Assembly (NCBI GenBank): GCA_019236395.1
Contig: JAFAJB010000068.1
Location: forward strand, 1 to 41,776
Source: Cupriavidus sp.
GTDB taxonomy: Bacteria; Pseudomonadota; Gammaproteobacteria; Burkholderiales; Burkholderiaceae
DNA length: 41,776 bases
Reading direction: 5' to 3'
The notes beneath the pieces were generated by a model. It made no database searches. It saw nothing but the letters and a program-made list of their open reading frames with translations, and was not told the DNA's origin. Made by a program: the position numbers and the translations under genes. The number at the start of each line of letters is the position of its first letter. The first letter of the stretch is position 1. Below, in pieces: positions 15,576 through 24,272 of the stretch.

Positions 15576-16613
15576 TTAGCGAGCGACCCCGGCAGCGTCC
15601 GGCGCGCTGGTCGAGCCACCGGCTTCGCGGCGCGTCGTCGATTCGCGCACGATAAGGCGGGGCTCAAGCATCGCGTAGCCGTCATCGGCATTGCCGTCGA
15701 GGATGTTCAGGAGCTTCTGCATCGCCAACTCGCCCATCCGCTCGCTCTGCAGATCCATCGTGGTGAGTGCGGGCGATGCATACTCGCCGTAGGGCACATT
15801 GTCGAAGCCCACAACCGAGACATCTTCCGGCAGGCGGCATCCCAGCGCGCGCGCCTCCTTCATGAAGCCAAGGGCGATCAGATCGTTGTAGCAGACCACT
15901 GCGTCCGGACGCCTGGGCCCGAGCACGATCGCCGAACAGGCGCGTTCACCGGCCTGGGCTGATGGCGCGTGTGCGTCATGGACTTCGATTTGCAGGCCAG
16001 CTTCCTCAAGGCACGCAGTGACGCCGCGGAGCCGCTCCGCGTTCCAGCGTGACTGGCCGAAGCCCAGGTATGCAATGCGACGGTGACCTTCGTTGAGCAG
16101 ATGGCGCGCGGCCATGTAGGCCGCGAGGTAACTGTCGGACCCGACGCTCGGAAACGGAAGGTGCCGCGAGCGTCCGAACAGCACCACCGGCTTGTTCAGC
16201 TCCAGCATCCATTGCGACGATTCCTCCTGCATCCGGGAGGTGATGATCAGGCCGTCCACCCGCTGAGCCAGGGCCTCGATGAGCTGCCGTTCGCGTGCCT
16301 GGTTTTCCTCCGTATCAACAAGCAGCAACGTGTAGTCCTGCTGCAGCGCGATCCGGTTTGCGCCCTTGACGATGTTGGTGAAGTGCGGATTGCGGATATC
16401 GAGCACGGCAAGCCCGATGGCGCGGGTCTTGCCGGTAATCATCGACCGTGCCAGCGGATTCGAGCGGTAGCCAAGTTGTTCGATCGCGGCCTTCAGCTTG
16501 GCTTCGACCGGCGCGGAGAAGCGCTGGGTCCCATTCATGAATTTCGAGACGGTGGCGACAGAGACACCTGCGGCCGCCGCAACGTCGCGAATGGTAGGAG
16601 AGTTTGTCTTCAT
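15576..16613 (-). CDS. LacI-family repressor of the uronate locus
   Basis: The 345-residue product has a LacI HTH at residues 7-53 (TIRDVAAAAGVSVATVSKFM, hinge NPLARSM) and a periplasmic-binding-protein-like sensor domain (AIGLAVLDIRNPHF, then DAVVCYNDLIALGF). Repressors of this family bind centrally CG-symmetric palindromes and release them on sugar or sugar-acid binding. The gene lies at the left end of the catabolic locus and has its own promoter: TATAAT on the minus strand (16706-16701) beside a GGAAATCGTTTTCT palindrome, implying autorepression. Similar palindromes stand before both operons of the locus. The inducer is probably a uronate, aldarate or a pathway intermediate; that is inferred. 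Confidence 0.92.
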   Translation of the reverse strand: MKTNSPTIRDVAAAAGVSVATVSKFMNGTQRFSAPVEAKLKAAIEQLGYRSNPLARSMITGKTRAIGLAVLDIRNPHFTNIVKGANRIALQQDYTLLLVDTEENQARERQLIEALAQRVDGLIITSRMQEESSQWMLELNKPVVLFGRSRHLPFPSVGSDSYLAAYMAARHLLNEGHRRIAYLGFGQSRWNAERLRGVTACLEEAGLQIEVHDAHAPSAQAGERACSAIVLGPRRPDAVVCYNDLIALGFMKEARALGCRLPEDVSVVGFDNVPYGEYASPALTTMDLQSERMGELAMQKLLNILDGNADDGYAMLEPRLIVRESTTRREAGGSTSAPDAAGVAR

Positions 16614-16700
16614 CTATGACCCTGTTGCTTGCTTCCGCATGCGGCCACCGGACCCGGCAGCCGTCGATGAGTGGGAATCCAGCAAGTCTGGAGTGGCGAA

Positions 16701-16723
16701 ATTATAGTTGGAAATCGTTTTCT
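16701..16723 (-). promoter_or_regulatory. LacI-type operator and -10 box of the repressor gene
   Basis: GGAAATCGTTTTCT (16710-16723) has the CG-centred palindromic form of LacI/PurR operators. Four bases away on the minus strand is a perfect TATAAT (+ strand ATTATA, 16701-16706), so the operator covers the spacer of the promoter. It lies 97 bases before the repressor start codon. Confidence 0.75.
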
Positions 16724-16747
16724 AACGCGGGCGGATGCTTGAATCGA

Positions 16748-17644
16748 TCAACCAAGCTCCAGGCGCATCGACAACGCGACCCGTTGCCCCGGCTGTGCCA
16801 CGTGGGCCGTGGGCGTCAAATGGCCCGCCAGGTGAGTGCATGGTTCGACACACACAAACGACTCGCCGGCCCGGTGATGTACGACCACATACCCGGCTTC
16901 CGGGCTCGACAGCTCGACGTACCGACGCGTCCCCGGATAGTCGATTCGTGCCGTGGCGCGATCCGTTTCGCAAAACCATGTGAAGGTGTCGCGTGGCAAC
17001 GCGTGGCGGCGCAAGGCAAACCTTAGCGGGCCGTCCAGCCGCCGTTGCAGGACGGGCAGGCCCTCCGACGCCGGGTTGCCGTGCCAGATGCTGCTGGCGG
17101 AAACGGTGGCCTCGGCACCCAGGCCAATCGGGAAGTAGGGGTGAAAACCGAGACCCAGCGGCATTGGTCGCGTCGACAGGTTGGTGACCTGCAACGCCAT
17201 GTCGATCCCGCCGCGATCTACACCGAAGTGCAGTTCCGCCCGCCAGGTCCATGGCCACACCTCGCTTTCGCCAACAAGCAGCGACATGACGCAATGCGAG
17301 CCGCTTGATTCATCGACCGACCACGCAAGCCGATGCCCCCATCCGTGGAGCCAGCCAGGAGAACCCGGTGGGGCAATCTCCACGTGCTCATCGCCCCATT
17401 TAAGCTGGTTGCCCTTGAATTTGTTGGTGAACGGCAGCATCGGAAAGCAGCCAGCCCGCTGCCATTGCGCGGAGTCGAAGCTTTCCGGGGCGAGCGGCAC
17501 CAGATAGTCGAAGGCACCATCCTCCGATACGCGGCGCAGGCGGCCAACCCGGCCCCCCAGCGCCGGGTACAGCTCAACCGCGACGGCACCGGCAGAAAGT
17601 GTCAACGGTGCCGGTGCCGTCGGCACTGCGCGTTCAGGCGACAT
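16748..17644 (-). CDS. Aldose 1-epimerase (mutarotase) family protein
   Basis: The product (298 residues from the ATG at 17644) has galactose mutarotase-like features: PMLPFTNKFKGNQLKWGDE near the N-terminus, catalytic-His candidates in GWLHGWGHRLAW and LGFHPYFP, and an acidic segment SFVCVEPCTHLAG near the C-terminus where the catalytic Glu is expected. It would interconvert alpha and beta anomers of the imported sugar or uronate, supplying the form used by the dehydrogenase. The start overlaps the stop of the upstream reductase gene by 11 bases, indicating coupled translation; the longer track ORF would extend into that gene. It ends the leftward operon. Confidence 0.8.
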   Translation of the reverse strand: MSPERAVPTAPAPLTLSAGAVAVELYPALGGRVGRLRRVSEDGAFDYLVPLAPESFDSAQWQRAGCFPMLPFTNKFKGNQLKWGDEHVEIAPPGSPGWLHGWGHRLAWSVDESSGSHCVMSLLVGESEVWPWTWRAELHFGVDRGGIDMALQVTNLSTRPMPLGLGFHPYFPIGLGAEATVSASSIWHGNPASEGLPVLQRRLDGPLRFALRRHALPRDTFTWFCETDRATARIDYPGTRRYVELSSPEAGYVVVHHRAGESFVCVEPCTHLAGHLTPTAHVAQPGQRVALSMRLELG

Positions 17645-18512
17645 TGCAGCCAGCCATGAGCTCGAGCGCACGCACCATTGCCGAGTGATCCCACTTCTGG
17701 CCGCCATTGGCAGCGCAGACGTTGAACAACTGCTGCGCGCCTGCGGTGTTGGGCAGCGCGATGCCGAGTTGCCGGGCGCCTTCCAGTGCCAGGTTCAGAT
17801 CCTTCTGATGCAGTTCGATCCGGAAGCCCGGCTCGAAGGTGCGCTTGATCATCCGTTCGCCATGCACTTCCAGGATGCGCGACGAGGCAAAGCCGCCCAT
17901 CAACGCCTGGCGCACGCGCGCGGGGTCCGCTCCGGCCTTGGATGCGAAGACCAATGCCTCGCCGACGGCTTCGATCGTCAACGCCACGATGATCTGATTG
18001 GCGACCTTGCAGGTTTGCCCGGCACCGCTCTCACCGACGAGCGTGATGTTCTTGCCCATCAACGCGAACAGCGGCCGGGCATGTTCGAAGGCCGCCTCCG
18101 AACCGCCAACCATGATCGTCAGCGTTGCATCGCGAGCGCCTACCTCGCCGCCGGAAACCGGCGCATCGAGGTAGTCGCAGCCAAGCGCCTCGATACGCTT
18201 CGCGAACGCCTGCGTGGCCAGCGGCGCAATCGAGCTCATGTCGATCACGAGCTTGCCCGGCGTCAGGCCTGCGGCCACGCCGTCGTCGGCGAACAGTACG
18301 GCCTCGACGTCGGGGGTGTCCGGGACCATCGTGATCACGATATCCGCGGCCTGTGCGACTGCCATCGGGCTGGCCACTACCGCGGCTCCGGCACGAAGGT
18401 CGTCGGGAATGCTGCGTTTGCCGTTCAGAACAAGCGTGTGGCCGCCCTTGAGCAGGTTACGCGCCATATGGGCGCCCATGATGCCGAGTCCGATAAAGCC
18501 AATCTTTGCCAT
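17634..18512 (-). CDS. garR: 2-hydroxy-3-oxopropionate (tartronate semialdehyde) reductase
   Basis: The 292-residue product belongs to the beta-hydroxyacid dehydrogenases. It has the Rossmann motif GFIGLGIMGAHMARNL at residues 4-19, the substrate-site signature DAPVSGGEVGARDATLTIMV, and the catalytic Lys in GAGQTCKVANQI. In aldarate breakdown this enzyme reduces tartronate semialdehyde, formed by the aldolase encoded at 26729, to D-glycerate, which the kinase at 31689 would phosphorylate. The ATG at 18512 fits the Rossmann start; the track ORF begins too early. It lies 20 bases after the dehydratase gene in the leftward operon. Specificity within the family is set mainly by context. Confidence 0.88.
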   Translation of the reverse strand: MAKIGFIGLGIMGAHMARNLLKGGHTLVLNGKRSIPDDLRAGAAVVASPMAVAQAADIVITMVPDTPDVEAVLFADDGVAAGLTPGKLVIDMSSIAPLATQAFAKRIEALGCDYLDAPVSGGEVGARDATLTIMVGGSEAAFEHARPLFALMGKNITLVGESGAGQTCKVANQIIVALTIEAVGEALVFASKAGADPARVRQALMGGFASSRILEVHGERMIKRTFEPGFRIELHQKDLNLALEGARQLGIALPNTAGAQQLFNVCAANGGQKWDHSAMVRALELMAGCNVA

Positions 18513-18532
18513 GTTCGTATGTCCCGGGTGGA

Positions 18533-19795
18533 TCAGTAGCGGGGTTTGACGCGCGTCCAGTCGGGCCGGAACTTGCGCATCTGCGAGACATCGTCGCGAT
18601 TGGTGATGCCGCAACGCAGATACTGTTCGTGCAGCGCGGCCAATGCATCGCGATCGAGTTCGACGCCGAGGCCCGGTGCATCGGTGACGGTCACGCAACC
18701 GTCCACGATGGGAATCTTGCCGCCACGAATCACTTCATCGTCCTGCCAGGGATAGTGCGTGTCGCAGGCGTAGGTCAGGTTCGGCACGGCAGCAGCCAGA
18801 TGCGACATCGCCATCAGGCTGATGCCCACGTGCGAGTTCGAATGCATCGACAGGCCGAGGCCGAACGTATCGCACATCGTCGCAAGCACCTGCGTTGCGC
18901 GCAGGCCACCCCAGTAGTGGTGATCGGACAGCACGATCTGCACGCCATTGAGATCCACGTTGCGGCGGAACTCCTTCATGCTGGTGACAACCATGTTCGT
19001 TGCCAGCGGCAGCCCGGTCACCCGGTGCAGTTCGGACATGCCCTCCAGACCCGGGGTCGGGTCCTCGTAGTACTCAAGATCCCCCTGCAGACGACGGGCC
19101 ACGCGGATGGCCGTGTCGAGCGACCAGTTCGCATTCGGATCGATCCGCAGCGGATGGTTCGGGAACGCGCGCTTGAGCGCCTTCAGACAGTCCGCTTCAA
19201 GATCGGGGTCGAGCGCGCCGGCCTTCAGCTTGATACTGCCGAAGCCGTAGCGGTCGATCATCATGCGTGCCTGCGCGACGATGCCGTCGGCATCCAGCGC
19301 CGGGCCCCAGTTATCGGGCTTGTACGACGGATCGATATCGCTGGCGAACTTGAAGAACAGGTAGGCGGAGAAGGGCACCTTGCGGCGTACGGCGCCGCCG
19401 AGCAGCGCGTGCACGGGCAGATCCAGCGAGCGCGCTTGCAGATCCAGGAACGCGACTTCAAAGGCGCCGAAGACCTTGTGTTCGGACTTGCTCGCGTGCG
19501 AGCCGGGCGCCACGTCGAGATGCACACCTTCCACGGAGGATGGCCCGACCGACAGCACACGTTGCCACAACCCGTTCAGGTCGAACGGACTCAGTCCCAC
19601 CAGCAGATCCTTGACGCGCAACAGCCCGTCCAGCACGGGTTTGTCGCCATAGGTCTCACCGAGGCCAATCAGGCCATTGTCGGTTTCCACCTCGATGATC
19701 GAGCGCAGGGCAAAAGGCTCGTGCACGCCGCTTGCATTGAGCAAAGGCGGATCGCTGATGGCGATGGGCGTGACGCGAACGGCAGCAATCTTCAT
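18533..19795 (-). CDS. Glucarate dehydratase-type enolase-superfamily enzyme
   Basis: The 420-residue product has the enolase-superfamily features of the glucarate dehydratase group: the KxK motif in SIKLKAGAL, metal ligands in RIDPNANW, YYEDPTPG and a following Asn (LATNMVVT), the Asp of SDHHYWGG, and the catalytic His in MHSNSHVGIS. It would dehydrate D-glucarate or a related aldarate to 5-keto-4-deoxy-glucarate, the substrate of the aldolase. It is somewhat shorter than E. coli GudD, and HSNSHVGIS differs from the usual HSNNHFDIS, so the preferred aldarate may differ. It is the first gene of the leftward operon, 144 bases after a LacI-type operator. Confidence 0.82.
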   Translation of the reverse strand: MKIAAVRVTPIAISDPPLLNASGVHEPFALRSIIEVETDNGLIGLGETYGDKPVLDGLLRVKDLLVGLSPFDLNGLWQRVLSVGPSSVEGVHLDVAPGSHASKSEHKVFGAFEVAFLDLQARSLDLPVHALLGGAVRRKVPFSAYLFFKFASDIDPSYKPDNWGPALDADGIVAQARMMIDRYGFGSIKLKAGALDPDLEADCLKALKRAFPNHPLRIDPNANWSLDTAIRVARRLQGDLEYYEDPTPGLEGMSELHRVTGLPLATNMVVTSMKEFRRNVDLNGVQIVLSDHHYWGGLRATQVLATMCDTFGLGLSMHSNSHVGISLMAMSHLAAAVPNLTYACDTHYPWQDDEVIRGGKIPIVDGCVTVTDAPGLGVELDRDALAALHEQYLRCGITNRDDVSQMRKFRPDWTRVKPRY

Positions 19796-19939
19796 TCGGG
19801 TTCCTCTCAGGGCTATGTCGTTGTGTTGGCGCGCTCAGTCGCCTTGGAGAAGGCGGTGCACACGGCCGGGGCTCCGGTCATCCTGGCAGGCGTCTCTTCG
19901 TCTGCTAGGCAGAACAGGCGTCGGTGCCAAGAAAATATT

Positions 19940-19953
19940 GGATAACGTTTTCC
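19940..19953. promoter_or_regulatory. LacI-type operator of the leftward operon
   Basis: GGATAACGTTTTCC matches the GGAAAACGTTTTCC-type palindrome at 12 or more positions and lies 144 bases before the dehydratase gene. I see no strong core promoter by eye beside it. Confidence 0.7.
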
Positions 19954-20173
19954 TATCCTAAGGCAAACTTTGCCGCGCCGCAAATCCTTATCGCTCAACC
20001 ATCCTTCAGCATCGTCTCGGCAGCACTTCTGTTTAAAAAACCACTTAATAATCAGGATATTGTAACTACATTTGCGTGTAAAAGTGCTTCATAAGCCGTG
20101 CATTGATGCCGATGCCGCCGCGCAATGAATGTACCTTCCACAACCCTAGGGTTTTCACTGGCGCATGAATTTA

Positions 20174-20187
20174 GGAAAACGATTGAC
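20174..20187. promoter_or_regulatory. LacI-type operator overlapping the -35 box
   Basis: GGAAAACGATTGAC keeps the left half-site and CG centre of the palindrome, with a weaker right half. It overlaps the TTGACT -35 element of the rightward promoter. Its centre is 40 bases from the centre of the next operator, about four helical turns. Confidence 0.6.
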
Positions 20188-20211
20188 TCGCACTGAATCG
20201 GTGCCTATAGT
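20183..20211 (+). promoter_or_regulatory. Sigma70 promoter of the rightward uronate operon
   Basis: TTGACT (20183-20188), an exact 17-base spacer and TATAGT (20206-20211) form a near-consensus promoter. The expected start of transcription near 20218 falls inside the second operator, leaving a leader of about 40 bases before the first gene. Confidence 0.75.
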
Positions 20212-20213
20212 CC

Positions 20214-20227
20214 GGAAAACGTTTTCT
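20214..20227. promoter_or_regulatory. LacI-type operator at the transcription start
   Basis: GGAAAACGTTTTCT is the best match to the shared palindrome and covers the likely start point, as expected for repression by blocking RNA polymerase. Confidence 0.8.
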
Positions 20228-20256
20228 CTTATCCGAGTCATTGCACCTTTCCTCGT

Positions 20257-21012
20257 ATGCAGACCCAGTTCGATTTCCACGGCAAGTTGGTAGTAGTGAC
20301 AGGCGCAAGCGGGGCCATCGGCGCCGCGATCGCGAAGCAGTTCCACCGCGCGGGCGCTCATGTGATTGCCACGGGTCGCAACCGGGATGCGCTGGCTTCC
20401 CTGCGCGACACGCTGGGGGACCGCTGTGAAGTCATTCAGGGTGATCTGACGGATGAAGCACACCTCGCGGAAATCCTGGCGTGCGCCGAGCGGCTCGGTG
20501 GCATCGACGTACTCGTCAACAACGCCGGCATGACGCTGACGAAGAAGCCGACCGATGAAACGAGCCTGGCCGACTTCGACGAGATCCTGTCGGTCAACCT
20601 GCGTGCCATGTATGCGCTGAGCCTGAACGTGATCCGGGGCTGGGTTGCGCGCGAGCACAAGGGCGTGATGGTGAACGTGTCGTCGCCCGGCGCGCAGCGC
20701 GCCCACCGCAACAACGCGATCTATGACATCAGCAAGGGCGGTATCGATGCGCTGACCCGCTGCCTGGCGGTCGATTTCGGCAAGTACGGGATTCGTGTGA
20801 ACGCCATTGCACCGGCACAGATTCCGCATTCGCACACGCCGAACGTGAACCCGGCCGCGGCCAATGGCCTGCCCCTGCCGCGCCACGGGAAGCCCGATGA
20901 AGCTGCCTGGCCCGTGTTGTTCCTGGCATCCAGCGCGGCATCGTTCATTACTGGCCATGTGCTGCCCGTCGACGGCGGGCTGCTGGCCCAGTTGCGTGTT
21001 CCGGCGGCCTGA
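20257..21012 (+). CDS. SDR-family oxidoreductase of the uronate locus
   Basis: The 251-residue product is a classical short-chain dehydrogenase: cofactor motif TGASGAIG (residues 16-23), NNAG, a catalytic Ser in VNVSSPG, and YDISK as the YxxxK element. The Arg in ATGRNRDAL after the second beta strand would be compatible with NADP(H). It is the first gene of the rightward operon, behind a LacI-controlled promoter, and lacks a strong ribosome-binding site. Possible roles include oxidation or reduction of an onic or uronic acid, or reduction of the unsaturated uronate product (DEH) released by a polyuronate lyase, since known DEH reductases are SDRs. No KDG kinase or KDPG aldolase is present nearby to decide this. 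Confidence 0.85.
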   Translation: MQTQFDFHGKLVVVTGASGAIGAAIAKQFHRAGAHVIATGRNRDALASLRDTLGDRCEVIQGDLTDEAHLAEILACAERLGGIDVLVNNAGMTLTKKPTDETSLADFDEILSVNLRAMYALSLNVIRGWVAREHKGVMVNVSSPGAQRAHRNNAIYDISKGGIDALTRCLAVDFGKYGIRVNAIAPAQIPHSHTPNVNPAAANGLPLPRHGKPDEAAWPVLFLASSAASFITGHVLPVDGGLLAQLRVPAA

Positions 21013-21093
21013 GACAGCGGAACAACAAGCGTTGCAGCAAGCGCGAAGGCCGGCAAACCGGCATCGCGCAGATAAGAAATAAAGGAGACAAGA

Positions 21094-22422
21094 ATGGGAA
21101 CGGAAAACATCGAGACGAAGCAACCTGCACGCCGCATGCGGCTTGCGTTGACGGCTGCAGCGGCCTGCGCCGGCGTGATGGCCATCGCCCCGGCGGCGCA
21201 TGCGGAAACCACGCTACGCGTCTGGACGCGTTCGAACGTCGAAGCGCGCGCGACCTATGACAACCTCGCCGCCGCCTTCACGAAGAAGACGGGCATCAAG
21301 GTCGAGTACTTCAATGCAATGACCGACTATGAGCAGCGTCTGTCGCGCGCGATTGCCGGCAACGACCTGCCCGACGTGATCATCAATGACACGTCGTCGC
21401 TCGGCCTGATGGTGAAGAGCGGTGTCGCGCAGGAGATCGATCGCGCCAGCCTGCCCGGCGCCGCGGAAATCCAGGATCGCGCATGGGATGGCGCACGCGG
21501 CTACAACGGCAAGTACTACGGCGTACCGGTCTCGGCGCAATCGTTCGTGTTCCTGATCCGCAAGGACTGGCGCGAGAAGCTTGGCCTGCCCGTGCCGAAG
21601 TCGTGGGAAGACATTGCCGCGCTGGCAAAGGCCTTCACCACGCAACAGCCCGCCGGCCCTGGCAAGCAGGTCTATGGATTTGCCTTCCCGGGTTCCGCCA
21701 CGCGTGGCTACACCACGTGGTTCATGAGCAGTTTCCTGTGGCAGGCCGGTGGCGACTTCATTCGCCCGGCAGCCGGTGGCAAGTACCACGGTGCGCTCGA
21801 CGAACCGGCGGCGGCAAAGACGGTCGGCTACTTCCGCCAGATGATGTGCACGGACAAGGTCATGCAGCCCGGCGCGATCAATGCGACCACGGCTGACGCG
21901 ATTGCAAGCTTCCGCTCGGGCCAGACCGGCATCTTCTTCACCGGTCCCTATCACATTGCCGTGGCCGACCAGGAACCGGGCCGCGCGAAGATCGAAGTCA
22001 TCGCAGCGCCGCCCGGTCCGGCCGGACGTGCCGACTCGCTGGGCGAAGGCGAACTGGCCTATGTGACGCGCACCGCCAACAAGCAGGCGGCGCTGTCCTT
22101 CATCACCTTCCTGGCATCGGGCGAGGGCCAGCGCCTTGGCATGAACCCGGGTGGCTTCCCTGTGGTGCGGCTGCCGGTCAACAAGACGGTCAACCCGGGC
22201 CAGGTCTACAAGGATCCGCGCTGGGTGACGGTTGAAACCGTCTATCAGAAGGACGCGCACTACGCGCCTGCGATTCCGGACTGGATGAGCATGCGCCTGC
22301 TTACGGCCGAAGGCCTGAACCGCATCCTCGCCAACTGCAGCAGCGACGTTGACGCCGGCCTCAAGGACCTGAACAAGAAGGTCAACCAGGAATTGGCACG
22401 CCAGCGAGTGCTGGCCAACTGA
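21094..22422 (+). CDS. ABC transporter sugar-binding protein (CUT1 type)
   Basis: The 442-residue product has a long Sec signal peptide ending AAHA-ET near residue 38 and then the family-1 extracellular solute-binding fold (TLRVWTRSNVEARATYDNL, KKTGIKVEYFN, GKYYGVPVSAQSF, GKQVYGFAFPG). It would capture a sugar, uronate or oligouronide in the periplasm for the two permeases encoded next. AAAGGAG lies seven bases before the ATG. The gene is 81 bases after the SDR gene and 29 before the first permease. The ligand is inferred from the locus. Confidence 0.9.
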   Translation: MGTENIETKQPARRMRLALTAAAACAGVMAIAPAAHAETTLRVWTRSNVEARATYDNLAAAFTKKTGIKVEYFNAMTDYEQRLSRAIAGNDLPDVIINDTSSLGLMVKSGVAQEIDRASLPGAAEIQDRAWDGARGYNGKYYGVPVSAQSFVFLIRKDWREKLGLPVPKSWEDIAALAKAFTTQQPAGPGKQVYGFAFPGSATRGYTTWFMSSFLWQAGGDFIRPAAGGKYHGALDEPAAAKTVGYFRQMMCTDKVMQPGAINATTADAIASFRSGQTGIFFTGPYHIAVADQEPGRAKIEVIAAPPGPAGRADSLGEGELAYVTRTANKQAALSFITFLASGEGQRLGMNPGGFPVVRLPVNKTVNPGQVYKDPRWVTVETVYQKDAHYAPAIPDWMSMRLLTAEGLNRILANCSSDVDAGLKDLNKKVNQELARQRVLAN

Positions 22423-22451
22423 ACCGCGCCGGCAGAACTGGAGGTACCACG

Positions 22452-23348
22452 ATGAGAAGCCAGAACTTCAGCCCTGCAATGCGACGCGCATGCGTTCCAT
22501 GGCTGTTCCTGCTGCCCGCGCTTGTGCTGTTCATCCTGTTCAAGTTCGTGCCGATGGCGCGCGGACTTGAAATGAGCTTCTACCAGGTGAACTTCGGTTC
22601 GGACTGGGAGTGGGTGGGGCTGGACAACTTCCGGCGCGCCTTTGCCGACAGCGATCTGCACGCGGCCGTGGTGCAGACCGCCGTCTACGTGTCGGTGTCC
22701 GTGATCGTGTCCGCGCTGGTTGCCTTCGCGCTGGCGCTGGCACTCGAAGGCCCGGCGCGTCATCTGCGCATTATCCGCACGGCGATGTTCCTGCCTGCGG
22801 TGACCAGCGCGGCCGTCGTGGCCCAGATCTGGCAGATCATGCTGTCGCCAACGCCGGATGGCATCGGCAATACGATCCTCGGCTTCCTCGGGGCCGGACA
22901 TGCCGGGTTCTTCTCGGACCCGGACCAGGCGCTCGCCTCGCTGATCGCGATGCAGATCTGGAAGACCGTGCCCTACGACATGATGATCTTCGTAGCCGGC
23001 CTGACGGGCGTGAACCGCGAGTTGTATGACGCAGCCGCGGTCGACGGTGCGCGCTGGCACCACCGCCTTTGGTACGTGACGCTTCCGGCCATGCGCCATA
23101 CGGTGGTGATCGTCGGTGTGCTCGGCTTCATCCGCGGCGTGCGCGTGTTCACCGAGGTGTACTCGAGCACCGGCGGTGGCCCGGGCGGCGCCACCGAAGT
23201 GGTGATGACCTATGTCTACAAGGCCGGCTTCGTGCAGTTCGACTATGGCTATGCGTCAGCGGTCTCCTGCCTGCTGTTCCTCTTTACCGCCGTGACCACG
23301 GTGACCTATCTGACCCTGCGTCAACGGAGCAATCGTCATGGAGCTTAA
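22452..23348 (+). CDS. ABC transporter permease (MalF-like, CUT1)
   Basis: The 298-residue inner-membrane protein begins with a membrane segment (VPWLFLLPALVLFILFKFVP) and has the permease EAA-type loop as ELYDAAAVDGARWHHRLWYV, which contacts the ATPase. Six membrane spans are expected. GGAGG lies eight bases before the ATG. It overlaps the next permease gene by 11 bases, indicating coupled translation, as usual for paired subunits of sugar importers. Confidence 0.9.
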   Translation: MRSQNFSPAMRRACVPWLFLLPALVLFILFKFVPMARGLEMSFYQVNFGSDWEWVGLDNFRRAFADSDLHAAVVQTAVYVSVSVIVSALVAFALALALEGPARHLRIIRTAMFLPAVTSAAVVAQIWQIMLSPTPDGIGNTILGFLGAGHAGFFSDPDQALASLIAMQIWKTVPYDMMIFVAGLTGVNRELYDAAAVDGARWHHRLWYVTLPAMRHTVVIVGVLGFIRGVRVFTEVYSSTGGGPGGATEVVMTYVYKAGFVQFDYGYASAVSCLLFLFTAVTTVTYLTLRQRSNRHGA

Positions 23349-24237
23349 CCAGAGCCTGCGCCAGAAAGGCGTGACGGGCACCGCGAGCGCGGCCCGCTTC
23401 AATATCGCCGGCGTCGCGACTGCAACGGGGCGATGGATTCTGTATGCGGCGATCGTGCTGGTATTCGCCGGTCCGTTCTGGGCGATGCTCGCCACGGCCT
23501 TCAGCGCGGAAACCGTGCAACCGGGGCGGATGGTCGCGTGGCCCTCGCATCCGTCGCTCAAGCATCTGGTCTTCGCATGGGACAACGCCGGAGCGTGGCG
23601 CTACCTGCTGAACTCCTGTGTGGTGGTTGCCGGTGGACTGGTCCTGCAGATGTCGGTCAGCGCGCTGGCTGCCTATGCGCTGGCCCGCAAGAAGTTCGCG
23701 GGCGCTGGGCTGGTGAGCCTGCTGTTCCTGTCCACCATGATGCTGCCCGAGGAAGTGATCGCGATCCCGCTGTACCTGGTGCTCGGCAAGCTGCCGGTGA
23801 TTCACGCCAGCCTGCTGAACTCGTACCTGGGCATGATCCTGCCGGTGGCCGGCTGGGCCTTCTCGATCTTCGTGCTCACTGAGTTCATGAAGGCGATCCC
23901 GATGGAGCTCGAGGAAGCCGCGCGCATCGACGGTGCCAGCGAATGGCAGATCTTCTGGAAGGTGGTGCTGCCGCTCGTCAGGCCCGCGCTCGGCACCACC
24001 GGCATCTTCGGTTTCCTGATGATCTGGGACCAGTACCTGCTGCCGCTGATCGTCGTGAACCGCGAATCGCTCTATACGCTGCCGGTCATTCTCGCGACGC
24101 TGCGGACTGACGAGCACATCTCTCCCAACGTGTTTATCGCCGTCACGCTCCTGGCCATGGTTCCCAGCGTGCTGCTGTATCTCGGCCTTCAGAAGCAGTT
24201 CCAGCGCGGGCTGACCGCTGGCGCGGTGAAGGGCTGA
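23338..24237 (+). CDS. ABC transporter permease (MalG-like, CUT1)
   Basis: The 299-residue inner-membrane protein carries a canonical EAA loop ([20 protein letters not shown]) and hydrophobic segments typical of MalG-type subunits ([19 protein letters not shown] near the N-terminus). It pairs with the preceding permease, whose gene it overlaps by 11 bases, and with the ATPase gene 35 bases downstream. Confidence 0.9.
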   Translation: MELNQSLRQKGVTGTASAARFNIAGVATATGRWILYAAIVLVFAGPFWAMLATAFSAETVQPGRMVAWPSHPSLKHLVFAWDNAGAWRYLLNSCVVVAGGLVLQMSVSALAAYALARKKFAGAGLVSLLFLSTMMLPEEVIAIPLYLVLGKLPVIHASLLNSYLGMILPVAGWAFSIFVLTEFMKAIPMELEEAARIDGASEWQIFWKVVLPLVRPALGTTGIFGFLMIWDQYLLPLIVVNRESLYTLPVILATLRTDEHISPNVFIAVTLLAMVPSVLLYLGLQKQFQRGLTAGAVKG

Positions 24238-24272
24238 CCACGAACAAGAATCAGATATCAGGAGTGAGACAT

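Noticed and set aside
16748-17707. Longer start (17707) for the mutarotase gene
   Set aside because: The extra 21 residues read out of frame through the reductase gene; the ATG at 17644 overlaps that gene's stop in a typical coupled arrangement.
18506-19945. 479-codon plus-strand ORF opposite the dehydratase gene
   Set aside because: It mirrors a gene with clear enolase-superfamily motifs. High GC gives long antisense frames; its translation is His/Arg/Gln-rich without a domain.
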